Source: Bacteroidota bacterium
GTDB taxonomy: Bacteria; Bacteroidota; Bacteroidia; Cytophagales; Cytophagaceae
DNA length: 44,731 nt
Assembly: GCA_023391415.1 (NCBI GenBank)
Contig: JAEWAY010000024.1
Coordinates: forward strand, 1-44,731
Direction: 5' to 3'
The position numbers were made by a program, and so were the translations under genes. This document shows, in pieces, positions 25,273-34,613 of this stretch; positions within the stretch are counted from its first letter, which is position 1; every line of letters starts with the position of its first letter. Under the pieces are notes generated by a model, which did not search any database, had not been told where the DNA came from, and saw nothing but the letters and a program-made list of their open reading frames with translations.

Positions 25273-25742
25273 TGTCGTTTGGACTTAGAAACTTTAAGTC
25301 CAAACGACGCGATACCATTCAAAGGCTCGTCCCTCATATAATGGATTGTTTTCAGATAAAACCGACCGGCATAGGGCATAGTCTTATCTTTTAGAAACAA
25401 GATCTGATAATCATAATAATCTCCCATACCGCCGCCATAAGGTTTCCCGGTCTTAGGCTCAAACAAATCCATATTGGACTGGCGGGATTCAATCTCATTA
25501 TAGGCTGAGTCTAAAAGGTAGTAACGGGTATACAAATTATAATACGGGTAAGCGCCCGAATATCTTATATTATACAAGAAGTTATAGGAAGAAACCGTAT
25601 CCTGGATTGCAAAATCAAAAAGCAACGTGTCTTTCACCGCCCATTGATCATCCGCCAGCGTTTTATTTACTTCATAAATCCTGTTTTTGTCACACGCTGT
25701 CCATAACAGACCCGTTACCAGCAACAGTCCTATTGTTCTCAT
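25269..25742 (-). CDS. gldH: Gliding motility lipoprotein GldH
   Basis: A 157-residue lipoprotein with Cys 17 (LLWTAC) and the GldH sequence pattern: YEVNKTLADDQWAVKDTLLFDF, YNFLYNIRYSGAYPYYNLYTRYYL and GGMGDYYDYQILFL. In Flavobacterium johnsoniae GldH is required for gliding and is linked to the SprB/T9SS machinery. It overlaps the start of the gene upstream (PSP1) by 4 nt. The last dozen codons form one arm and the loop of a perfect 14-bp-arm palindrome (25274-25308). Confidence 0.86.
   Translation of the reverse strand: MRTIGLLLVTGLLWTACDKNRIYEVNKTLADDQWAVKDTLLFDFAIQDTVSSYNFLYNIRYSGAYPYYNLYTRYYLLDSAYNEIESRQSNMDLFEPKTGKPYGGGMGDYYDYQILFLKDKTMPYAGRFYLKTIHYMRDEPLNGIASFGLKVSKSKRH
25274..25308. 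repeat. Perfect 14-bp inverted repeat in the 3' end of gldH
   Basis: Arms 25274-25287 and 25295-25308 are exact reverse complements, loop 7 nt. The palindrome lies inside the last codons of gldH and just after the stop of the convergent glycosyltransferase gene, so it could act as a terminator hairpin for both strands. Neither side has a strong T-run, so its role is uncertain. Confidence 0.7.
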
Positions 25743-26881
25743 GATGATTTCTCAGGTTTCTGGGGAGCTTTCTTCTTTTTCTTCTTCTTTTTCTTTCTTT
25801 TAGAGTTCGCGAACTTCTCATCAAACCTGGACAGCTCATTCAATTCCTTTTGAGTTTCATTCGTTTTATCCTCTTTCTCATCCAGATCCAAAGAAGCCGG
25901 CAAAATTCCTTTCTTGTTCATCTCCATAATCTCCACCACCCTGCTCGCGGGAATAGGAAACCAGGTAGTCTCCTGATTATATCCGAACCAGAGAATCTTT
26001 CTGAATATATCCGTCTTTTGCAGATAAGCGCTTCCCTGAACAGTCTTTAGCTCATTAATCTCCGGAATATCCTTGAGCGCTTCCAAATAGGAATCCAGCT
26101 CATAGTTTAAACAGCATTTTAAACGACCGCATTGGCCGGACAACTTGGAAGGATTGAGCGACAAATTCTGGTACCTGGCCGCGGAGGTCGAAACACTTTT
26201 AAAATCAGCCAGCCAGGTAGAGCAACACAATTCTCTTCCGCAAGAACCAATTCCTCCCAATCTTCCGGCTTCCTGACGCAGACTTATTTGTCGCATTTCT
26301 ACCCTGATCTTAAACTCAGCCGCCAATCTTTTGATCAATTCTCTAAAATCGACCCTATCATCCGCGGAATAGAAAAAAGTAGCTTTAGAGTTATCCGCCT
26401 GATACTCCACATCAGAAAGCTTCATATCCAATTTCAACTCTCTGATTACTTCCCGGGTTCGAATCAGTGTCTCCGTCTCTCTGCTGGAAGCCAGTTCATA
26501 CTTTTCAAGATCTTTTTCATTAGCCAGCCTGTAAATAGCGCGGATACTTTCGTCGTTTTCCTTAATTCCTTTCTTACGCATCTGCAATCGTACAAGCTCT
26601 CCGGAAAGCGCCACATGCCCCAAGTGATGGCCATTGGGCACATCCACGACAATAGCGTCTCCGGTTACGAGATCAAGATTATTCGAGTTTCTAAAAAATT
26701 CCTTTCTGCCTCCTTTGAAACGTACCTCAACAATATCAAATTTTTCCGTTGAGATACTATCCATACCTGAAAGCCAGTCAAAGGTATTCATTTTATTACA
26801 ACCACCAGACTTGCATCCACCTTTACTTCCGCATCCACCGGTGCTACATCCGCCACCAGTACCACAAGAACTACATCCCAT
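25739..26881 (-). CDS. PSP1-domain protein (RicT/YaaT-like) with Cys/Gly-rich N-terminus
   Basis: A 380-residue protein whose middle is the PSP1 domain, with the signature cysteines GSCGRELCCSTWLADF and SGQCGRLKCCLNYELD. The first 30 residues carry six Cys (3, 6, 12, 17, 23, 28) among Gly. The C-terminus is a lysine-rich tail. In Bacillus subtilis the RicT/YaaT relative works with RicA and RicF to promote mRNA maturation and carries iron-sulfur clusters; whether this protein does so is unknown. It overlaps gldH by 4 nt and lies 50 nt after purD. Confidence 0.85.
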   Translation of the reverse strand: MGCSSCGTGGGCSTGGCGSKGGCKSGGCNKMNTFDWLSGMDSISTEKFDIVEVRFKGGRKEFFRNSNNLDLVTGDAIVVDVPNGHHLGHVALSGELVRLQMRKKGIKENDESIRAIYRLANEKDLEKYELASSRETETLIRTREVIRELKLDMKLSDVEYQADNSKATFFYSADDRVDFRELIKRLAAEFKIRVEMRQISLRQEAGRLGGIGSCGRELCCSTWLADFKSVSTSAARYQNLSLNPSKLSGQCGRLKCCLNYELDSYLEALKDIPEINELKTVQGSAYLQKTDIFRKILWFGYNQETTWFPIPASRVVEIMEMNKKGILPASLDLDEKEDKTNETQKELNELSRFDEKFANSKRKKKKKKKKKAPQKPEKSS

Positions 26882-26931
26882 TTTTTATTATTTAAGTGGA
26901 AATTCTACTTTAAAAATTCCGGCAATATACA

Positions 26932-28230
26932 TCAAATAATCACATTATCGCCAGAATTAACCAAATCAAAACCAATATCGGTTCTGTAATAACGACCAGT
27001 CCAACTGACCCGGCCAGCCGCCTCATTGGACTTCGCCAAAGCATCTTCAAGAGAATCGCCCAGCGCGGTCATGGCAATCACTCTGCCACCATTGGTAACA
27101 ACTTTATTTTCTTTTATAGTCGTACCGGCATGAAAGGGAACAACATCCCCTACTTTATCAAGACCTGAAATTTCGTATCCTTTGTCATAGGATTCAGGAT
27201 ATCCCCCGGCCACCAGCATGACAGTCGTCGCCACCTGCCTACCAAACTCGACATTGGCGCCCCTGAGCTCCCCTTTAGCCGCTTTTTCCAATAGATCCAC
27301 CAGATCCGACTGTATTCGAGGCAGGACGACCTCCGTTTCCGGATCTCCCATGCGCGCGTTATATTCAATAACGTATGGTTCGCCCCCTACGTTTATAAGA
27401 CCAAAAAATATAAAACCAACATAGCGGATATTTTCTTTCTTCAACCCTTCAATGGTAGGTTTAATAATTCGTTTTTCAATCTTTCCCATAAACTCCTCAT
27501 TGGCGAAAGGCACGGGAGACACCGCTCCCATGCCACCAGTATTCGGACCTGTATCTCCCTCTCCGATTCGTTTATAGTCCTTGGCTTCGGGAAGGATCAC
27601 ATAATCCTCTCCGTCCGTCAGCGCGAAAACCGACAATTCGATACCCGACAAAAACTCTTCCACAACCACTTTTGCTCCGGCATCGCCGAATTTCCGGCCA
27701 ACCAGCATGTCCTTCAGAGTATCCTTCGCGACCTGGTGATCTTCCGCTATGATGACTCCTTTGCCAGCGGCGAGTCCATCGGCCTTTAACACGACTGGCA
27801 AAGAGTGATTTCCGACATACTCGATTCCATCGGCATAGTCTGCCGGCGTAAACGTCCTTGAGGAAGCTGTAGGAATCGCGTACTTATTCATAAACGCCTT
27901 GGAAAAGTCCTTACTTCCTTCCAACTGGGCGCCTTTCGCGTCAGGCCCGATCAGCAAAATGGACTTCAACCGTTCATCGGAAGCGAAATAATCGGCAATT
28001 CCGTCTACCAAAGGCGCTTCCGGACCTACTAGCACCAGATCTATTCCGCGACTAAGACAAAACTCTCCCAATCCCTGAAAATCATTGACCGCGATATCTA
28101 CATTTTCCGCTATTTCCCGGGTACCCGCGTTGCCCGGAGCCACATACAGGTTGGCACATCTTTCACTTTGCTTTATTTTCCAGGCAAAAGCATGCTCCCT
28201 TCCCCCAGATCCAACTACCAGAATATTCAT
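26932..28230 (-). CDS. purD: Phosphoribosylamine--glycine ligase
   Basis: A 432-residue GAR synthetase, joining phosphoribosylamine and glycine with ATP in purine synthesis. Features: VVGSGGREHAFAWKI at the start, an ATP-grasp domain with LKADGLAAGKGV and EEFLSGIELSV, and the conserved EYNARMGDPETEVVLP. Length is normal. It lies 24 nt downstream of recQ and 50 nt upstream of the PSP1 gene on the same strand, so the four genes recQ-purD-PSP1-gldH may be one transcript. Confidence 0.97.
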   Translation of the reverse strand: MNILVVGSGGREHAFAWKIKQSERCANLYVAPGNAGTREIAENVDIAVNDFQGLGEFCLSRGIDLVLVGPEAPLVDGIADYFASDERLKSILLIGPDAKGAQLEGSKDFSKAFMNKYAIPTASSRTFTPADYADGIEYVGNHSLPVVLKADGLAAGKGVIIAEDHQVAKDTLKDMLVGRKFGDAGAKVVVEEFLSGIELSVFALTDGEDYVILPEAKDYKRIGEGDTGPNTGGMGAVSPVPFANEEFMGKIEKRIIKPTIEGLKKENIRYVGFIFFGLINVGGEPYVIEYNARMGDPETEVVLPRIQSDLVDLLEKAAKGELRGANVEFGRQVATTVMLVAGGYPESYDKGYEISGLDKVGDVVPFHAGTTIKENKVVTNGGRVIAMTALGDSLEDALAKSNEAAGRVSWTGRYYRTDIGFDLVNSGDNVII

Positions 28231-28254
28231 TGTATATTATTATTTCATTGATAT

Positions 28255-30432
28255 TTAATTCGCGTATTCGGACAGAAACTTGATCCTAACCAATCTCAGT
28301 TCCTCTTCCGTAAAATCCTCATTATCCGGATTATTTATCGCTTCCTGGATATTATCGCTTTCAACGCTCATAAAATAATCCCTTATTTCTTCCTGTCTGT
28401 CCGTATCCATTACCTGGTTAAGATAATAATCCAAATTTAATTTGGTCCCGGAGTAACAAATATGCTCAATTTCTTCAATAAGTTCGGTCATGGATATGCA
28501 CTTTGACTGGGCGATTTCCTCCAGATCGACCTTTCTGTCGATCTGCTGAATGATAAAAATTTTAATTTTTGACTTGTTTACCGAACTTTTAACCACCACA
28601 TCGGCGGTTGTCTCTATTTCGTTTTCCTCCACATATTTGGCGATGGTTTCGATAAACGGCTTCCCGAATTTCAGAATTTTTCCATTCCCTACCCCATTAA
28701 TATTGGCCAGTTGCTCTTTTGAAACAGGATAGACCGTCGCCATCTCTTCCAGCGAAGGATCCTGAAACACCACATAAGGAGGCACACCCTTTTCTTTCGC
28801 TACCTTTTTCCGAAGCGCTTTTAAAATATCGAATAGGACAGGGTCTACCCCTCTCCGATCAATACTATTCGCCATTTCAGTGGAACTTTGTTCTACCGAA
28901 TAATCGTGATCTTTGGAAAAAGCTAAAGGATAGGGTGATTCCATATACCGCCTTCCCTTTTCCGAAAGACGGATAACGCCTACTTCTTCTGTATCTTTCG
29001 TCAATAAACCAAGTAAAATCAGTTGACGGATAATTGAATTCCAAAGCCCGGAAGAATAATGTCTCCCCTTGCCAAAAACCTCAAGTGACTGATGATCGTA
29101 GCTTTCGATATAGTCATTTACATAACCGGTAAGAACAGCGGTGAGATGGCTGATAGGAAAACGTTGCTCTGTCAAGTCAACTGTCTTCAAGGCCAGCACA
29201 GCGTCTTCCAGAATTTCAAATCTTTCCTTTGGTTTCAGGCAATTGTCGCAGAAACCACAATCTTTTTCAAATACCTCTCCGAAATAACTGAGAAGTTGTT
29301 TTCGTCTGCATACGGAGAGTTCGGAATAGGCGACCATTTCCTGCAAGAGCACGCGGGCGTTGTCCCTTTCCATTACCGTTTTATCTTTATTGAATTTCTC
29401 AAGCTTGAGTATATCCTTATGCCTGTAAAACATAAGGCAATTTCCCTCCAGGCCATCTCTTCCCGCCCGGCCTGTTTCCTGATAATACCCCTCCAGAGAC
29501 TTGGGTACGTCATAATGAATGACGAACCGCACATCCGGCTTGTCGATACCCATTCCGAAAGCGATCGTCGCCACGATAACCTCTACCTCCTCATTGAGAA
29601 AGGCGTCCTGATTTCCCATCCGTACGGCTGGTTCCAATCCCGCGTGATACGGAAGAGCCCTGATATCGTTTACTCTCAGCAGCTCGGCGATTTCTTCCAC
29701 TTTTTTGCGGCTGAGACAATAGATAATTCCGGACTTCCCCTTATTGTTCCGAATAAATTGTATAAGTGATTTCTTGGCGTTTATCTTTGGTTTTACTTCG
29801 TAGTATAGATTTTCCCTGTTAAAAGAGGATTTGAAAATCGCGGCGTCTTCCATATGCAGGTTTTTCTGGATATCCTGCTGTACTTTAGGAGTAGCCGTAG
29901 CGGTTAGCGCGATGATAGGCAACTTGCCCAACTGGTCGATAATCGATCTGATTTTCCTGTACTCCGGTCGAAAATCATGTCCCCACTCGGAAATACAGTG
30001 CGCTTCGTCTATAGCGATAAAGGATATTTTCGCTTGTCTCAGAAAAGCGATATTCTCTTCCTTGGTAAGCGACTCAGGAGCTACGTACAGCAACTTGAGT
30101 TCCCCGCTTAGCGTTTCTTTTTTTACTCTGGTCGCTTCTGATTTGGCAAGTGTGGAATTAAGAAAATGAGCGTTGACACCCAGCGCGTTTAGCTGGTCTA
30201 CCTGATTTTTCATCAGGGCGATAAGGGGCGATATGACGATCGCGGTACCTTTTACCATCAAAGCCGGCAACTGGTAACATAACGATTTGCCAGCTCCTGT
30301 AGGCATAATCACAAAACTATTTTTGCCCGCCAGGACATTGTTGATAATGTCCTGCTGGTTACCTCTGAATTGATTGTAACCGAAAACAGTTTTTAGCTTG
30401 CTTATTACATCTACATCATTTTCGACTAACAT
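28255..30432 (-). CDS. recQ: ATP-dependent DNA helicase RecQ
   Basis: A 725-residue RecQ helicase (3'-5' unwinding, recombination and fork repair). Walker A MPTGAGKS is at 43-50 and the DEAH box IDEAHCISEWGHDFR starts near 141. The zinc-binding region has CRRKQLLSYFGEVFEKDCGFC, an RQC domain follows, and an HRDC domain (LKALRKKVAKEKGVPPYVVF) lies near 540-560. About 100 residues beyond HRDC form an extra C-terminal extension, as in many Bacteroidota RecQ proteins. It heads the minus-strand run into purD. Confidence 0.95.
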   Translation of the reverse strand: MLVENDVDVISKLKTVFGYNQFRGNQQDIINNVLAGKNSFVIMPTGAGKSLCYQLPALMVKGTAIVISPLIALMKNQVDQLNALGVNAHFLNSTLAKSEATRVKKETLSGELKLLYVAPESLTKEENIAFLRQAKISFIAIDEAHCISEWGHDFRPEYRKIRSIIDQLGKLPIIALTATATPKVQQDIQKNLHMEDAAIFKSSFNRENLYYEVKPKINAKKSLIQFIRNNKGKSGIIYCLSRKKVEEIAELLRVNDIRALPYHAGLEPAVRMGNQDAFLNEEVEVIVATIAFGMGIDKPDVRFVIHYDVPKSLEGYYQETGRAGRDGLEGNCLMFYRHKDILKLEKFNKDKTVMERDNARVLLQEMVAYSELSVCRRKQLLSYFGEVFEKDCGFCDNCLKPKERFEILEDAVLALKTVDLTEQRFPISHLTAVLTGYVNDYIESYDHQSLEVFGKGRHYSSGLWNSIIRQLILLGLLTKDTEEVGVIRLSEKGRRYMESPYPLAFSKDHDYSVEQSSTEMANSIDRRGVDPVLFDILKALRKKVAKEKGVPPYVVFQDPSLEEMATVYPVSKEQLANINGVGNGKILKFGKPFIETIAKYVEENEIETTADVVVKSSVNKSKIKIFIIQQIDRKVDLEEIAQSKCISMTELIEEIEHICYSGTKLNLDYYLNQVMDTDRQEEIRDYFMSVESDNIQEAINNPDNEDFTEEELRLVRIKFLSEYAN

Positions 30433-30467
30433 TTCCTTTTCTGTAGCTTAATTTTTCCTTAAGTTCT

Positions 30468-30475
30468 TATATTTG
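30468..30475 (+). promoter_or_regulatory. Candidate -7 element upstream of kdsD
   Basis: TATATTTG fits TAnnTTTG and ends 43 nt before the TTG start of the kdsD-like gene, in the gap divergent from recQ. The upstream element at the expected distance is not convincing. Confidence 0.4.
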
Positions 30476-30518
30476 TCACGGAATTAAAAAGTGATTCCCA
30501 CAATAGGCCATCTATACA

Positions 30519-31487
30519 TTGAAATTAGTAAAAAATCTTAAATTAATTGCAAAAAATGTCCTCGCGAATGAAGCCGAGGCGCTTAAGGCGTTGATCGACC
30601 TGATCGACGATCAGTTTGAAGCCTGCGTACACGCTATTTTATCCATCAAAGGTCGTGTAGTCGTTACCGGTATTGGTAAAAGCGCCATTATCGGGCAAAA
30701 AATCGCGTCGACGCTCAATTCTACCGGCACACCCTCCATGTTTATGCACGCGGCCGATTCCATCCACGGAGATTTGGGGATGCTGACGAGTGACGACATA
30801 GTAATCTGTTTGTCAAAAAGTGGCAATACTCCGGAGATCAAAGTGCTTGTCCCGCTTCTAAAAAGGAAAGGGGCTAAGCTCATCGGCTTAGTCGGCAATA
30901 TGGATTCCTATCTCGCGCGGCAATCCGACTTTGTACTAAACGCCACTGTCGAAAAAGAGGCATGCCCCAATAACCTGGCTCCAACGACCAGTACTACGGC
31001 CGCGCTGGCTATTGGCGACGCTCTGGCCGTCTGTCTTATTGAAGCCAGAGCCTTCTCCAGCAAAGATTTCGCGATGCTGCATCCCGGCGGATCGCTCGGA
31101 AAGCGACTTTATCTGAAGGTGGAGGATATCGCGGTACAACACGAAATTCCGCTGATTCGACCCGACGCGGACATTAATGAGGTTATCGTTGAAATTTCAT
31201 CCAAGCGTCTGGGAGCCGCCGCGGTATGCGACGAGTCTCTGGAGCTATTGGGAATCATTACGGATGGAGATCTCAGGAGAATGCTGAAGAATCATACCGT
31301 TTTTACGGAGATCCGGGCCAGGGATATCATGAGCGTATCCCCCAAAACGATCGACGCGGATGAATACGCGGTGAACGCGCTGAATTTGATGCAGCAAAAT
31401 AACATTACCCAACTGGTCGTGTTAAGAAACAATAAAATAACCGGCTTTGTACATATTCACGATTTATTAAAAGAAGGTTTAGTGTAA
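30519..31487 (+). CDS. kdsD: KpsF/GutQ-type arabinose-5-phosphate isomerase
   Basis: A 322-residue protein with an N-terminal SIS domain (VTGIGKSAIIGQKIASTLNS, about 49-68; SKSGNTPEI; the hallmark HPGGSLGKRL) and two C-terminal CBS domains. It interconverts ribulose-5-phosphate and arabinose-5-phosphate, the first committed step to Kdo for lipopolysaccharide. The start is a TTG at 30519; it matches the usual family N-terminus and no ATG is near. manC starts right after its stop codon. Confidence 0.9.
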   Translation: MKLVKNLKLIAKNVLANEAEALKALIDLIDDQFEACVHAILSIKGRVVVTGIGKSAIIGQKIASTLNSTGTPSMFMHAADSIHGDLGMLTSDDIVICLSKSGNTPEIKVLVPLLKRKGAKLIGLVGNMDSYLARQSDFVLNATVEKEACPNNLAPTTSTTAALAIGDALAVCLIEARAFSSKDFAMLHPGGSLGKRLYLKVEDIAVQHEIPLIRPDADINEVIVEISSKRLGAAAVCDESLELLGIITDGDLRRMLKNHTVFTEIRARDIMSVSPKTIDADEYAVNALNLMQQNNITQLVVLRNNKITGFVHIHDLLKEGLV

Positions 31488-32564
31488 ATGAATCAAAATT
31501 ATTACGCCATTATTATGGCCGGCGGAATCGGCAGTCGTTTCTGGCCATTCAGCCGAACAAGCTACCCAAAGCAGTTTCACGATGTATTGGGAACAGGAAA
31601 AACGCTTTTACAGCAAACGGCGGAACGTTTTTTTGATATTTGTCCCAAGGAAAATATTTTTATCGTTACCAACAAAGACTATAATGGCCTTGTCAAAGAA
31701 CAACTGCCTTACCTGAACGACGACCAGATTCTGGGCGAGCCCATCGGAAGGAACACCGCTCCCTGCGTCGCGTACGCGTGCTACAAGATAAAGCAGAAAA
31801 ACAAAGACGCGGTAGTGGTTGTGGCGCCATCGGACCATGTAATTCTAAAAGAAAACATTTTCGCGGATACAATAAAGGCCGGCCTGAAAGCGGCTTCCGA
31901 ATCCGATATTTTAATTACGCTTGGCATACAACCAAGCCGCCCGGATACGGGATATGGATATATTCAGTATCATGAAAACGAAGGAGACCGGCTGAAAAAG
32001 GTAAAAACCTTTACTGAAAAACCTGTCCTCGAGCTTGCGAAAAAGTTTATTGAAAGTGGCGACTTTGTATGGAACGCGGGCATCTTCATATGGAGTATCG
32101 ATACGATCATCAAAAGTTTCGAGAAATTTATGCCGGAAATGGCCGAAACATTTGATGAAGGCGCTAATTTGTACTGGTCGGAGAGCGAGGACAGCTTTAT
32201 CGCCAAAGCGTATTCGCAATGCAAAAACATCTCTATTGACTACGGCATCATGGAAAAAGCTGAAAACGTCTTCGTCCTTTTAAGCGATTTTGGCTGGTCC
32301 GACCTGGGAACATGGAAATCCCTGTATGATATCTCACAAAAGGATGAGCAGGCAAACGTTCTGACAGGCAATATTATCACTTCTAAAACCAGTGACTGTA
32401 TCATCAAAACACCCAAGGACAAACTGGTAGTAGTACATGGTCTGCATAATTTTATCGTCGCGGAATACGATGATGTTCTGATGATATGCGATAAGAACGA
32501 CGAACAAATGGTCAAAGAATTTGTCGCTCAGGTAAAGTCTACGAAAGACCAGCGATTTATCTGA
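31488..32564 (+). CDS. manC: Mannose-1-phosphate guanylyltransferase
   Basis: A 358-residue nucleotidyltransferase making GDP-mannose for surface glycans. The donor motif AGGIGSRFWPFSRTSYPKQF runs from 11 to 30; downstream are EPIGRNTAPC, VVVAPSDHVI and FTEKP. It is the single-domain type, without the C-terminal mannose-6-phosphate isomerase part. Its ATG follows the kdsD-like stop directly (TAAATG), and a strong bidirectional terminator follows. Confidence 0.93.
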   Translation: MNQNYYAIIMAGGIGSRFWPFSRTSYPKQFHDVLGTGKTLLQQTAERFFDICPKENIFIVTNKDYNGLVKEQLPYLNDDQILGEPIGRNTAPCVAYACYKIKQKNKDAVVVVAPSDHVILKENIFADTIKAGLKAASESDILITLGIQPSRPDTGYGYIQYHENEGDRLKKVKTFTEKPVLELAKKFIESGDFVWNAGIFIWSIDTIIKSFEKFMPEMAETFDEGANLYWSESEDSFIAKAYSQCKNISIDYGIMEKAENVFVLLSDFGWSDLGTWKSLYDISQKDEQANVLTGNIITSKTSDCIIKTPKDKLVVVHGLHNFIVAEYDDVLMICDKNDEQMVKEFVAQVKSTKDQRFI

Positions 32565-32579
32565 CACTCCTCATTTACT

Positions 32580-32615
32580 AAAAAAGAGGCTGTCTTTTCA
32601 GAGAGCCTCTTTTTT
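32580..32615. terminator. Bidirectional rho-independent terminator between manC and rlmB
   Basis: A perfect 12-bp inverted repeat, with A-runs on the left arm and T-runs on the right (aaaaaagaggct ... agcctctttttt), loop 12 nt. It sits between the convergent manC and rlmB and can end transcripts in both directions. Confidence 0.88.
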
Positions 32616-32628
32616 TATTATCTCCGTT

Positions 32629-33369
32629 TTACAAACGTTGCCTGACAACTTCCGATAGTATCACCCCCGCCGCTACCGATACGTTTAGCGAATCAATTTT
32701 TCCATATTGAGGGATCTTCACCTGCTCATCCGACTTTTTCAGATATTCAGGAGAAATACCGTTTTCCTCCGATCCCATTATAATGGCCAAAGGCCTGTTT
32801 AAATCCGCCTGATAAACATATCTCCCGGCCTTTTCCGTACAGGCGACGATACTCAAGCCGCTTTCCTTCAAAAAGTCAATCGTAGTCTTAAGATTATCTT
32901 CCCGGATAACGGGGATATAATTAAGCGCTCCCGCCGAAGTTTTGACCGCGTCGCTATTTATCTCAGCCGCCCCTCTGGAAGGAATTATTATGGCGTGCGC
33001 TCCCAGACATTCCGCGGTACGGGATATGGCACCAAAGTTACGCACATCCGTAATCCGATCCAGAATCAGCACCAGAGGAGTCTGTCCCTTTCCAAAAGCC
33101 TCTGAAATGACATTGTCAAGCGACCCATAACTTATGGGCGAGACGAAACAAATTACTCCCTGATGGTTCTTTCGGGTAATATTGTTGAGTTTTTCAACCG
33201 GTACCTTCAGAACAGGTACCCTAAGTTTTGAGGCCAGTGACAAAAGCTCCCCGACAACCGCGCTACCAGTATCTCTCTGAATATAGATCCTCTCAATTTC
33301 TTTTTCAGACTGCAACGCTTCCATCACCGGTCTGAGGCCAAATACGACTTCCCTGTTATCGTTTTTCAC
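32629..33369 (-). CDS. rlmB: 23S rRNA (guanosine-2'-O)-methyltransferase RlmB-like
   Basis: A 246-residue SPOUT-fold TrmH-family methyltransferase, matching RlmB, which methylates G2251 of 23S rRNA. It has FGLRPVMEALQ at the start, LDRITDVRNFGAISRTAE (motif 1 region), IIMGSEENGIS and the knot-closing SLNVSVAAGVILSEVVRQ. The start overlaps the end of the GWxTD gene by 4 nt. The substrate base is inferred from family resemblance; a tRNA target is the main alternative. Confidence 0.88.
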   Translation of the reverse strand: MKNDNREVVFGLRPVMEALQSEKEIERIYIQRDTGSAVVGELLSLASKLRVPVLKVPVEKLNNITRKNHQGVICFVSPISYGSLDNVISEAFGKGQTPLVLILDRITDVRNFGAISRTAECLGAHAIIIPSRGAAEINSDAVKTSAGALNYIPVIREDNLKTTIDFLKESGLSIVACTEKAGRYVYQADLNRPLAIIMGSEENGISPEYLKKSDEQVKIPQYGKIDSLNVSVAAGVILSEVVRQRL

Positions 33370-34613
33370 AAACTATTATTTTTAATAATGACTCCCTTTC
33401 GCCAGTTGTCAATCATTGAATCCCAGATTTTTCTATATCTTTCCGATCTGTCCAGTTCAAAATGATCCGAAGACAAAAGAAAAGGTTGTTTATGGAATGT
33501 AAAGGTAAGAAAATCTTTATTGATTAAGCGATCATAATGCCATTCTTCCGTATCTCCATAACGCGCGACAATATCCGGCTTTCCAAACATAATAAACACC
33601 ATTCCTTTATCCGTTTTCCACCCTTCCTTGTATGTTGTAAAAAACTTATTGGCGAACTCGACCCGGCCATAATAATGCTTGACAAGCATTCTGGAATATT
33701 CGATACTCCCTCCTATATTAAGCCAGAAACTATCGACCGCCATCTTAGGATCGGAAGCCTCTAATAGCCGATTATATTCCGTGACGCTTGTTATATACTT
33801 TAATGGTTCGATTAATTCGCCTACCGTCGCGATAGCGGGATAACTCGGCGATTTTATCAAATAAGAGAAACAGCCGGGAATCCCCTTGTTACTCGAAAAT
33901 ACTACTACCCCTTCTCCTTCAAAACGCAGTTCCTCACCCGGCGCTATCTTCCCGTCATATTCAGGTTCGGGTATCTTTCGATCGGAATTTTTGTCCGTCA
34001 CATTATACGGTCTCGCCGCCGGACGGAAATCAAGCTTATAAAAAGTGTATGAAACGGAATCATCCTCGACATATTCGTAAGTTTGAAGCCGAAAAGACTT
34101 GCCTGTATAAAAGTACTCGCCGATTGATGGAATATTCGTTTCCCCTTCCATCAGAAATATTCTTTCAGGGCTTACCTTACGATACACCTGACCAAAATCA
34201 ATCAGGCGAAACTGCTGCCTGACCAAATCGTTGACCTTAATAAAAAAAACGTCTCCGGGTTTTCCTGAATCGATAGTGTATTGTAAAATAATCCTGTCGG
34301 CCAAATCCCAAAACTGCTCCAACCGCATGCCCACCGATTCAAGCGCGATCACGTCTCCGTCCGAATAGGCGTACGTTTTGTACCCGTTAAACTCAAACCT
34401 GCTTACAAAATCCTGAAAAGATTGAAATTTATCATTTTTGGACAAAGATATATACAATCTCACAGAGTCACCTTCAAACAAAATCTTATGTTTGAAAACC
34501 GGGCTATCCGTATTGTACATGAAACTTAAGTCCTGGCTTATGATCCGCTTATTGGGCTGGCACCCGCAAAAAAGCGCGAGGAGCGAAAGGGTAAGATATA
34601 GAGCCTTAAACAT
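33366..34613 (-). CDS. GWxTD-domain lipoprotein, unknown function
   Basis: 415 residues from the ATG at 34611-34613. The frame is open seven codons further to a TTG, but those codons lie in a 34-bp palindrome. The N-terminus (MFKALYLTLSLLALFCGC) is a lipoprotein signal, likely lipidated at Cys 18. The C-terminal half holds the motif GWKTDKGMVFIMFGKPD that names the GWxTD family, followed by a WHYD element. Function is unknown. It lies between DUF2723 and rlmB and overlaps rlmB by 4 nt. Confidence 0.85.
   Translation of the reverse strand: MFKALYLTLSLLALFCGCQPNKRIISQDLSFMYNTDSPVFKHKILFEGDSVRLYISLSKNDKFQSFQDFVSRFEFNGYKTYAYSDGDVIALESVGMRLEQFWDLADRIILQYTIDSGKPGDVFFIKVNDLVRQQFRLIDFGQVYRKVSPERIFLMEGETNIPSIGEYFYTGKSFRLQTYEYVEDDSVSYTFYKLDFRPAARPYNVTDKNSDRKIPEPEYDGKIAPGEELRFEGEGVVVFSSNKGIPGCFSYLIKSPSYPAIATVGELIEPLKYITSVTEYNRLLEASDPKMAVDSFWLNIGGSIEYSRMLVKHYYGRVEFANKFFTTYKEGWKTDKGMVFIMFGKPDIVARYGDTEEWHYDRLINKDFLTFTFHKQPFLLSSDHFELDRSERYRKIWDSMIDNWRKGVIIKNNSL

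Noticed and set aside
25745..25810. Programmed frameshift in the lysine-rich tail of the PSP1 gene
   Set aside because: The A-rich tract could slip, but the frame continues to a normal stop and no downstream frame offers a recognisable extension.
26132..26752. 206-codon open frame antisense to the PSP1 gene
   Set aside because: The PSP1 frame has conserved cysteine motifs; the antisense frame has none.
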